This document shows positions 1 to 5,838 of a stretch of 6,751 bases of DNA, one piece after another. This DNA is from Candidatus Methanoplasma sp. GTDB taxonomy: Archaea; Thermoplasmatota; Thermoplasmata; Methanomassiliicoccales; Methanomethylophilaceae. Made by a program: the position numbers and the translations under genes. The notes below the pieces were generated by a model, which worked only from the letters and a program-made list of their open reading frames with translations, was not told the origin of the DNA and did no database searches. Where the stretch lies: NCBI GenBank assembly GCA_031271555.1, contig JAISVN010000015.1, positions 1 to 6,751 of the forward strand, given 5' to 3'. Within the stretch, counting starts at the first letter, position 1. Each line of letters opens with the position of its first letter.

Positions 1-1
1 A

Positions 2-796
2 CCTTCGCTGGGAGATCACGTGGCATGGGCGGAGTCATCGGCGCTTTCGTTCGTGAACTCCTACATAGGCGCAAGGACCAATAGGGAAGGAGGTCCGGGA
101 GCGCTTGCGGCCGCTATCTTGGGAAAAACAGCCAACTACGGTCTGCACATCGATGAGAATCGGAAACCGACGGTGGTGATCGATGCGGAGATCGACGGTT
201 CGATATTCAGCCACTCCATGCTCGGACAAGCCGTTGGCATGGCAATAGGCAGCGGAATACCATATTTCAGGGGCATATCGCCTACCGTTGACGATGCGAA
301 GACCATGTCTGCGGCTATGGCGGCCTCCGGATCGGTGGCGTTGTATCATGTCGAGGGAGTTACGCCGGAAGCCGGCAACTTTGACATCAGCGGGCTGGAG
401 ACGATACACATCGGAAAGAAAGAGCTCAAAGAAGCGTACGATAAACTGAACACAGCGGACGACATCCAGCTTATTGCGCTGGGATGCCCCCATCTAAGCC
501 CCAAAGAGATGAGGGATATCGCAGCATTCCTGAAAGGGAAGAAAAAGAAGAACAAGGACATCGAGATATGGTTCTGCACATCATCCAAAGTACGCGAGGA
601 ATGCGCAGAGGAAGTCAAGATAATGGAAGAGTTCGGCCCGGTCCTGGCAGACACGTGCATGGTGGTCGCGCCGATAGAGGGAACATTCAAGAGGACAGGA
701 ACAAACTCCGCAAAGGCCGGAAACTATCTTCCTACTCTGTGCTCTCAGGATGTCATATGCACCGACGTGTCGAAGCTTATGGAGGTCGTCTTATGA
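2..796 (+). CDS. Aconitase X large (catalytic) subunit, phosphomevalonate dehydratase; 5' end cut by window
   Basis: Large subunit of the archaeal aconitase X enzyme. In the archaeal mevalonate pathway it dehydrates (R)-5-phosphomevalonate to trans-anhydromevalonate 5-phosphate in the cytosol, using an iron-sulfur cluster and working as a pair with a small swivel subunit. The visible 264 residues start inside the gene: the frame is open to the left edge and reads PSLGDHVAWAESSA, a family signature normally more than 100 residues into the protein, followed by NSYIGARTNREGG. Other family motifs are GCPH (Cys codon 485-487), FCTSS, DTC (Cys 656-658) and the terminal NYLPTLC block. The cysteines are candidate cluster ligands by family knowledge, not proven here. 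Only the N-terminal part is missing, since the C-terminus is complete. The stop TGA overlaps the ATG of the next gene (ATGA), so the two subunits are probably made together. The GTG at 20 is not a real start. Family assignment is firm; the exact substrate follows from archaeal context. Confidence 0.93.
   Translation, partial: PSLGDHVAWAESSALSFVNSYIGARTNREGGPGALAAAILGKTANYGLHIDENRKPTVVIDAEIDGSIFSHSMLGQAVGMAIGSGIPYFRGISPTVDDAKTMSAAMAASGSVALYHVEGVTPEAGNFDISGLETIHIGKKELKEAYDKLNTADDIQLIALGCPHLSPKEMRDIAAFLKGKKKKNKDIEIWFCTSSKVREECAEEVKIMEEFGPVLADTCMVVAPIEGTFKRTGTNSAKAGNYLPTLCSQDVICTDVSKLMEVVL
781..786 (+). promoter_or_regulatory. Ribosome binding site of the DUF126-Nudix gene
   Basis: GGAGGT lies inside the last codons of the large-subunit gene, six bases before the ATG at 793. 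It settles the start of the fusion gene and supports translational coupling of the two aconitase X subunits through the ATGA overlap. Confidence 0.75.
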
Positions 797-1575
797 TTAT
801 GCGCGGAAGGGCGATATCTTCCGGAAAGGTCGAAGGCAAGGTCCTGAAGCTTGACGGGACGTTCAGTTTCCTCGGAGGAGTGAACGCATCCACCGGAGAC
901 CTCAATGTCGGAGAAGGGAACATCGCAGGTAAGGTGTTCGTCTTCTCTGCCGGAAAAGGAAGCACTGTCGGGTCGTTCGTGATGTACGATCTGATGGTCC
1001 ACGGCAAAGCGCCGGCAGCGGTCATCAATAACTCGGCCGAGACGATAGTCACCACCGGTGCGGTGATATCCTCTATACCAATGGTCGACAGGATAGACAT
1101 CAGCGTCCTTCAGAACGATGACGATGTAATCGTCGACGGAGATGCTGGCACAGTTGAAATAAAAGGCACGAGAATTATCAAGGTGATATCGTCCGCGCTT
1201 CTGAACGATAAGGGGAAGATCCTGCTTCTGCAGCGCCCGGACAATGCAAGGTCGTTCCCCGGCTACAAGTCACTTGTCGCCGGGAAGATCGAACAAGGCG
1301 AAACCCCGGAGAACGCCGCACCTAGGGAAATAATGGAAGAGACTCAGATAAAGGTCTCAGCACCTGCCGTGAGCCTGCCTCCTGTGTATGTAAGGGAAAA
1401 GGACACGATATGGGAAGTATATCCGTTCCTTTTCAAAATAGGCGATCAGGAACCTGTTCTCAACAAGGAGAACGTCGGATACGCCTGGGCGGATATCGAT
1501 GAAATAAAGAACGACGCATCCACGGTCCCGCTTACGCATAAGGTAGTGGATGAGATGTTAAAAGGGTTGAAATGA
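793..1575 (+). CDS. Aconitase X small subunit (DUF126 swivel domain) fused to a C-terminal Nudix hydrolase domain
   Basis: 260 residues in two parts. Residues 1-124 are the small subunit of aconitase X / phosphomevalonate dehydratase: they hold GRAISSGKVEG (5-15), SFLGGV (25-30), GKGSTVGS (54-61, with the conserved serine region), APAAVIN (73-79), IPMVDR (95-100) and VDGDAG (114-119). The stretch between TG (34-35) and GKV (46-48) looks shorter than usual for the family. A stand-alone small subunit is about 130 residues and would end here. Instead the frame continues without a stop into a roughly 130-residue Nudix domain: ALLNDKGKILLLQRP (135-149), then a Nudix box at 164-186 matching GX5EX7REUXEEXGU except that the late Gly is Gln185, then EVYPFLF and a C-terminal helix. 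Nudix enzymes hydrolyse nucleoside diphosphates linked to other groups, and some act on isoprenoid diphosphates; the substrate here is unknown. Start chosen at 793 because GGAGGT (781-786) lies six bases upstream and ATG overlaps the previous stop; the ATG at 799 is the alternative. Confidence 0.9.
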   Translation: MIMRGRAISSGKVEGKVLKLDGTFSFLGGVNASTGDLNVGEGNIAGKVFVFSAGKGSTVGSFVMYDLMVHGKAPAAVINNSAETIVTTGAVISSIPMVDRIDISVLQNDDDVIVDGDAGTVEIKGTRIIKVISSALLNDKGKILLLQRPDNARSFPGYKSLVAGKIEQGETPENAAPREIMEETQIKVSAPAVSLPPVYVREKDTIWEVYPFLFKIGDQEPVLNKENVGYAWADIDEIKNDASTVPLTHKVVDEMLKGLK

Positions 1576-1587
1576 GGGCTGTGCCCT
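1575..1587. terminator. Small hairpin between convergent gene ends
   Basis: AGGGC-TGT-GCCCT is a perfect 5-bp stem with a 3-base loop. It fills most of the 15-base gap between the fusion gene (stop ends at 1575) and ileS (stop begins at 1593 on the minus strand), and GTTTC follows on the plus strand. It might assist 3'-end formation for one or both genes, but archaeal termination usually depends on T-runs, which are weak here. Could be chance. Confidence 0.25.
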
Positions 1588-1590
1588 GTT

Positions 1591-4545
1591 TCACTGCTCC
1601 GCTGAGCTGATGCCTATCACGATATCCTTTCCTGTAACGTCCCAGGTCTTGACCTCGTCCCCTCCGGGGCTTTCCGTGAAGGTGAGCTTCTTTGCCCTGA
1701 CCTCAGAGGATATGTGGTCGGCCCATTTACCGAAGAGCCCTACGAGATAAGGTTCGGCGTTCACGTCGCAGTTGATGTACTGCTCCACGTTCAGTTTCAT
1801 ATCCTTCCTCATCTGCTGTATCCTTCTGATCAGTTCTCTGGCATAGCCTTCGGCCTCTATCTCTGGCGTCACATCGAAGTCTATGAACATCTTTCCGCCG
1901 TTGAATTCGACGCCTTCAAGGCCTTCGACATCGCTCTCTGACGCGGCGTATCTGATGTCCTTTATGTTACCCTGCTGCATCAGAACATCTTCGAACAATG
2001 AGATGTATTCGTTGACATCCCCTTCGCCTTTGATGAATATCTGCTTCAGGGGCCACCTGAGCTTGCTGCCCATCTTGGCCCTCTCCGCAGCAACAACCTC
2101 TATCACACTCTGGATCAGATACGTGCCCCTTTCCAGTCTGTCGTCGATGAGGGATTCGTCCCATTTGGCCCAATCCTCCATGTGTACGGAGAGTTTACTG
2201 CCTCCCATGTGGCGGTAGACCTCTTCTGATATGTGGGGGGTCAGGGGAGCCAGCAGCAGAGCCGTATCCATTATGGAGCGGTGGAGCACGAAGTAAGACG
2301 CTATCTTATCATCATAGGAGTCATCCTCTTCGCTCCAGCTTCTGTCCCTTACCAGACGGACATACCAGCGGGAAAGGTCTTCCATGATGTAATCCTCAAG
2401 CGCTCTGGCGACCTTATGCAGTTCCCTGGACTCGAGCCCCTCGGTGACCGCTTTCTTGACCTTCTCCGTCCTTGAGAGCATCCATCTATCCTCTCTCCTT
2501 AGGTTCTTGCGTACGCTCTCAAGGGTATGGGCCGACGGATCGTAGCCGTCTATGTTCATGTATGTGGATGCGAAGTTCACCACGTTCCAGTATGTGTTCA
2601 GGATCTTCCTGGCATTCTTGGGGCCGTCCTTCTGGAATGCGGTATCTTCCCACGGTGCGTTCGCTTTTATCAGGTACAGCCTGAGGGAATCCGCTCCGAG
2701 CTCGTTTATTATCTCCAGCGGCTCTATCACGTTGCCTTTGGATTTCGACATCTTCTGTCCTTTCGGATCGAGCACCCATCCGTGCATCATCACTTCGTCG
2801 TAAGGTGCGCGGTCGAAGGATACTACTCCTGCTCCCAACTGCGTGTAGAACCAGCCTCTTGTCTGGTCGTGCGCCTCGATTATGAATCTTCCGGGCCACC
2901 AGGTGTCGAACTCTTCCTTTTTGGCGGGATACGACAGCTGCGCCCATGCGGCGACCCCGGAATCGAACCAGACGTCAAGCACATCCTTTACTCTGTGCAT
3001 TGTCGATCCGCACTTCCTGCATTTGAATGTGACATCATCGATCCACGGGCGGTGGGTATCCATGCCGTCCGTGTATCCTTCTCCGTCGTGGAGGTCTTTG
3101 TACTGACCCACGACATGCATCTCTCCGCATTCCTCGCATTCCCACACGGGTATCGGTATGCCCCAGTATCTCTGGCGTGAGACGCACCATTCCCTTGCGC
3201 CTTCGACCCAGTTCCTTTCCCTGGATTCTCCGGCCCATTCAGGCACCCATTTCACGCGGTCTATCTCATCGAGCATCTGATCCTTTATGTCGGGGATCGT
3301 GATGAACCACTGGCGGGTATTCCTGTAGATGATCGGGGTCTTGCATCTCCAGCAGTGCCCGTATCTGTGCTTTACCTTGTCGGAATTGAAAAGAAGTCCT
3401 CTCTCATTGAGATATTTCACGATGTCCTCGTTGGCGGTCTTTACTTTCTTGTTCGCCATCATCGGGAACTCCTCGGTGAACCTCCCCGACTCTCCGACCG
3501 GAGAGAAAGGCTCTATTCCGTATCTCTTTCCCGTTTCGTAATCGTCCGGACCGAATCCGGGTGCGGTATGTACGAGGCCCGTGTTGTCCTTCTCGACGTA
3601 ATCAGCGTTCAGCACCCTGTATGTCCAGTCGCTTCTTTTAAGGTGGTCGGGGCTGATATCGAACGGCGGTATGTACTCGATGCCTTCCAGCTCTTTGCCT
3701 GTGAGCTTGTCTATGACATCGAATCCGTCATACCCTCCTTTCTTCATGACGTACTCAGCCTGAGAGAGCATGCATATGACAATCTCCTCTTTCCCTTCTC
3801 CGAAAAGCCTGACCTTTGCGTACTCAAAGTCGGGATGGGCGGCCACGGCCATATTGGACGGAAGGGTCCAGGGCGTGGTGGTCCATATGAGCAGGGATAT
3901 GTCGCTGTTCTCGACAAGGGGGAACCTAACCATCACCGACGGGTCGGTCTCGTCCCAGTATTCTATCTCGGCCTCGGCAAGTGCGGTCTCGCACCTCGGA
4001 CACCATGTGACCACTTTGCTGGAAGGCCCAAGCAGTCCCTTCTCATAGGCGCGGCGGACCGTCCACCATGCGGACTCTATGAAATCAAGTTTGAGCGTCT
4101 GGTACGGATTGTCCCAATCCATCCATACGCCGAGCTGTTTGAACTGGTCGGTCATGCTCCCTCTGAGGTCGTTTGCGAACTTCTTGCATGTGTCCACGAA
4201 CTTATCGATACCTATCTCCTCGATCTCCTTCTTGGAGTGGACGCCGATCTTCTTCTCCACCTGCACTTCGATGGGCAGACCGTGCATATCGAATCCCGGC
4301 TGGTCGCGTACGTTGTAGCCGTTCATCCTGAGGTATCTGATCATGATGTCCTTCAGGGTCTTGTTCATTGCCGTTCCCAGGTGTATGGAGCCTGTTGTGT
4401 AAGGCGGACCGTCAAGGAAATAGAACTTCTCACCGTTCGACCTGAGTTCTTTAGTCTTCTCATAAGCGTTGGCGGAGGCCCAGAATTCTTGGACCTCCTT
4501 CTCTATCAATGGCGCATCATAGTTCGCGCGGACCTGCTTTATCAT
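1591..4545 (-). CDS. ileS: Isoleucyl-tRNA synthetase, archaeal type
   Basis: Cytosolic class Ia synthetase that charges tRNA-Ile with isoleucine using ATP and edits mischarged valine. 984 residues, complete, somewhat short for archaeal IleRS (commonly just over 1,000). The HIGH motif is HLGT (55-58) within GPPYTTGSIHLGT, and KMSKS is at 598-602. The CP1 editing domain shows WTTTPWTLPSN (221-231) and TGLVHTAPGFGPDDY (322-336). Four CxxC pairs suggest two zinc sites: Cys182/185 with Cys398/401, and Cys470/473 with Cys509/512 in a zinc-ribbon-like insert. WCVSRQRYWGIPIPVW (453-468) and DVWFDSG (524-530) are typical of the catalytic core, and the helical anticodon-binding region follows from about 640. 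Start at 4545 rests on GAGG seven bases upstream and on MIKQVRANYDAP matching normal family N-termini; a TTG at 4593 would add 16 residues encoded by a hairpin and is unlikely. Divergent from alkC, convergent with the fusion gene. Confidence 0.98.
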   Translation of the reverse strand: MIKQVRANYDAPLIEKEVQEFWASANAYEKTKELRSNGEKFYFLDGPPYTTGSIHLGTAMNKTLKDIMIRYLRMNGYNVRDQPGFDMHGLPIEVQVEKKIGVHSKKEIEEIGIDKFVDTCKKFANDLRGSMTDQFKQLGVWMDWDNPYQTLKLDFIESAWWTVRRAYEKGLLGPSSKVVTWCPRCETALAEAEIEYWDETDPSVMVRFPLVENSDISLLIWTTTPWTLPSNMAVAAHPDFEYAKVRLFGEGKEEIVICMLSQAEYVMKKGGYDGFDVIDKLTGKELEGIEYIPPFDISPDHLKRSDWTYRVLNADYVEKDNTGLVHTAPGFGPDDYETGKRYGIEPFSPVGESGRFTEEFPMMANKKVKTANEDIVKYLNERGLLFNSDKVKHRYGHCWRCKTPIIYRNTRQWFITIPDIKDQMLDEIDRVKWVPEWAGESRERNWVEGAREWCVSRQRYWGIPIPVWECEECGEMHVVGQYKDLHDGEGYTDGMDTHRPWIDDVTFKCRKCGSTMHRVKDVLDVWFDSGVAAWAQLSYPAKKEEFDTWWPGRFIIEAHDQTRGWFYTQLGAGVVSFDRAPYDEVMMHGWVLDPKGQKMSKSKGNVIEPLEIINELGADSLRLYLIKANAPWEDTAFQKDGPKNARKILNTYWNVVNFASTYMNIDGYDPSAHTLESVRKNLRREDRWMLSRTEKVKKAVTEGLESRELHKVARALEDYIMEDLSRWYVRLVRDRSWSEEDDSYDDKIASYFVLHRSIMDTALLLAPLTPHISEEVYRHMGGSKLSVHMEDWAKWDESLIDDRLERGTYLIQSVIEVVAAERAKMGSKLRWPLKQIFIKGEGDVNEYISLFEDVLMQQGNIKDIRYAASESDVEGLEGVEFNGGKMFIDFDVTPEIEAEGYARELIRRIQQMRKDMKLNVEQYINCDVNAEPYLVGLFGKWADHISSEVRAKKLTFTESPGGDEVKTWDVTGKDIVIGISSAEQ

Positions 4546-4552
4546 CGCTAAT

Positions 4553-4556
4553 CCTC
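4553..4556 (-). promoter_or_regulatory. Ribosome binding site of ileS
   Basis: On the minus strand GAGG (within AAGAGGAT) stands seven bases before the ATG at 4545. It decides this start over the in-frame TTG at 4593. Confidence 0.65.
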
Positions 4557-4560
4557 TTTT

Positions 4561-4581
4561 GTCCGGTATATCTTGCCGGAC
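4561..4581 (-). promoter_or_regulatory. Hairpin in the ileS leader
   Basis: GTCCGG (4561-4566) and CCGGAC (4576-4581) form a perfect 6-bp inverted repeat around a 9-base AT-rich loop. On the minus strand it ends four bases before the ileS Shine-Dalgarno. If the TATA-like box at 4605-4612 is used, transcription would begin near the base of this stem, so it could cap the mRNA leader and affect stability or translation. It could equally be a protein-binding palindrome or chance. Confidence 0.35.
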
Positions 4582-4604
4582 GATAGCATGCAATAAACAT
4601 TCCG

Positions 4605-4612
4605 ATTAAATA
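4605..4612 (-). promoter_or_regulatory. ileS: Candidate archaeal TATA box for ileS
   Basis: On the minus strand this reads TATTTAAT, the best AT-rich TATA-like element before ileS. A start site about 25 bases downstream would fall near 4580 and leave a leader of about 35 bases with a Shine-Dalgarno. A weaker alternative, TTTATT at 4593-4598, lies closer to the gene. Prediction only. Confidence 0.4.
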
Positions 4613-4616
4613 CTTA

Positions 4617-4633
4617 CTGTATCATAGATACAG
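4617..4633. promoter_or_regulatory. Operator-like perfect inverted repeat between ileS and alkC
   Basis: CTGTATC-ATA-GATACAG is a perfect 7-bp inverted repeat with a 3-base centre. It sits four bases upstream of the candidate ileS TATA box, where a dimeric activator or repressor would act, and is about 100 bases before alkC, so it could also serve that divergent gene. I recognise no specific regulator for it. Confidence 0.45.
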
Positions 4634-4716
4634 CCGTTCCGAAGCCGGAGATCACAGTTATTGGGAAGAAATGTCTCTGCCCAAGCCTGTTTTGACCGTT
4701 CGGAGCTTTATGCGAC

Positions 4717-4721
4717 GGAGG
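4717..4721 (+). promoter_or_regulatory. Ribosome binding site of alkC
   Basis: GGAGG lies seven bases before the ATG at 4729 and settles that start. TATA-like candidates for this gene are AGTTATT (4656-4662) and CTTTATG (4705-4711); the second is so close that it would give an almost leaderless transcript, which does not fit with a Shine-Dalgarno, so the first is preferred. Neither is strong. Confidence 0.65.
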
Positions 4722-4728
4722 AAAACAA

Positions 4729-5826
4729 ATGCCGGACCTGCTGAAGGACATGTTCAATCAAGATTCGCTTCGCAAGCTGGCTTTGGATGTTCAAACGGTA
4801 TATGGAGATTTTCAGGCGGATGAGTTTTTAAGATCCGCAATGGATGAGACGTGGGATGATCTGGAGTTAAAGGCCAGGGTCCGAAGGGTCAGTACAAGCC
4901 TAGGCAGGCATCTGACGTCGGATTACGGAAGCGACATAGCCATACTGGACAAGGTGGTCGCTAAACATCCAGGTTTTTTGGGAACGGTCTTTCCGGACTT
5001 CGTTGAGGTCTATGGGCAGGATGAATCTGATTGGGAGATATCAATGGGTGCATTGGAAAGGTATACTCGGTACTCCTCTTCAGAATTCGCGGTAAGGCCC
5101 TTCATCATTGAACAAGAGGAGCGCATGATGGCGCAGATGTACGCATGGTCGAAGCATGAGAATGAACACGTGCGGAGACTATCGAGCGAGGGCTGCCGCC
5201 CTCAGCTGCCGTGGGGGCAGGCGCTGCCCAAGTACAAGAAGGACCCGACCCCCGTACTGCCTATACTCGAGCAGCTGAAGGCCGACCCGTCGCTGTATGT
5301 GCGGAAGAGCGTCGCCAACAATCTGAACGATATCTCCAAGACACACCCCGATACGGTCATAAAGCTTGCAAAGGGCTGGTACGGTAAGAACGACCGTACG
5401 GACTGGATAGTGAAACAAGGGTGCAGAACGCTTTTGAAAAAGGGAAATCCCGAGGCACTGGCTATTTTTGGATATCGGGACAAGGCATCCACGGATATCA
5501 CGGACTTCGCTCAGAGCGCGCCATCCGCATCTATCGGAGAGGACATGACCTTCTCATTCTCGATCCGTGCGAAAGAGCAGACAAAAGTGAGACTGGAATA
5601 TGGGATCGACTATGTGAAAGCCAACGGGAATAGGAACAGGAAGATATTCCAGATATCCGAGGTCACATTAAAGAAAAATGAGGAGAAGACCTACGTCAGG
5701 AATCATTCCTTCAAGGACATGACAACGAGGAAACATTACCCAGGGATGCACTCCATTGCTCTCATAGTCAATGGCGTGGAGTGTGGAAAGCTGGATTTCG
5801 AGTTGAATCCTCGATCCGGACCATGA
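4729..5826 (+). CDS. alkC: AlkC-family DNA glycosylase with HEAT-like repeats and C-terminal Ig-like domain
   Basis: Probable base-excision repair glycosylase that removes alkylated bases such as 3-methyladenine and 3-methylcytosine from DNA (family knowledge from bacterial AlkC). 365 residues, complete. Residues 1 to about 250 are helical, in the HEAT-like repeat style: the block EHVRRLSSEGCRPQLPWG (146-163) is the family hallmark, VRKSVANNLNDISKTHPD (191-208) is a clear HEAT-type repeat, and DWIVKQGCRTLLKKGNPEAL (225-244) is the characteristic last repeat. Residues about 255-365 are strand-rich (FSFSIRAKEQTKVRLEYGIDY, then KIFQISEVTLKKNEEKTY and HSIALIVNGVECGKLDFEL in pieces), fitting the Ig-like domain of the AlkC-alpha subgroup. 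It has no signal peptide or membrane segment. Ends and middle differ strongly in G+C (see findings), hinting at transfer from bacteria. Divergent from ileS and convergent with fen 12 bases away. A plain AlkD-type HEAT glycosylase is less likely because of the Ig-like part. Confidence 0.88.
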   Translation: MPDLLKDMFNQDSLRKLALDVQTVYGDFQADEFLRSAMDETWDDLELKARVRRVSTSLGRHLTSDYGSDIAILDKVVAKHPGFLGTVFPDFVEVYGQDESDWEISMGALERYTRYSSSEFAVRPFIIEQEERMMAQMYAWSKHENEHVRRLSSEGCRPQLPWGQALPKYKKDPTPVLPILEQLKADPSLYVRKSVANNLNDISKTHPDTVIKLAKGWYGKNDRTDWIVKQGCRTLLKKGNPEALAIFGYRDKASTDITDFAQSAPSASIGEDMTFSFSIRAKEQTKVRLEYGIDYVKANGNRNRKIFQISEVTLKKNEEKTYVRNHSFKDMTTRKHYPGMHSIALIVNGVECGKLDFELNPRSGP

Positions 5827-5838
5827 TGCGCTCTGTCC

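Noticed and set aside
20..22. GTG at 20 as the start of the aconitase X large subunit
   Set aside because: It lies within the conserved GDHVAWAESSA motif and the frame is open upstream.
484..792. In-frame upstream extension of the DUF126-Nudix gene
   Set aside because: It overlaps conserved large-subunit sequence in another frame, matches nothing, and the ATG at 793 has a good Shine-Dalgarno and the family-typical N-terminus.
1183..1575. Separate Nudix gene starting at an internal GTG (1183)
   Set aside because: The frame runs through from the DUF126 domain with no stop and there is no clear Shine-Dalgarno before 1183. Internal initiation cannot be fully excluded.
3355..4551. Plus-strand open frame of 398 residues opposite ileS
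   Set aside because: It is entirely antisense to strongly conserved IleRS sequence, shows no domain I recognise, and is rich in Arg, His, Val and Leu as expected for a shadow of a high-GC gene.
4546..4593. TTG start at 4593 for ileS
   Set aside because: The extra 16 residues are not family-like and are encoded by the leader hairpin, while the ATG at 4545 has a well-placed GAGG.
4696..4718. Hairpin covering the alkC Shine-Dalgarno (CCGT with ACGG)
   Set aside because: Only four pairs plus a wobble with mismatches; too weak to call a regulator.
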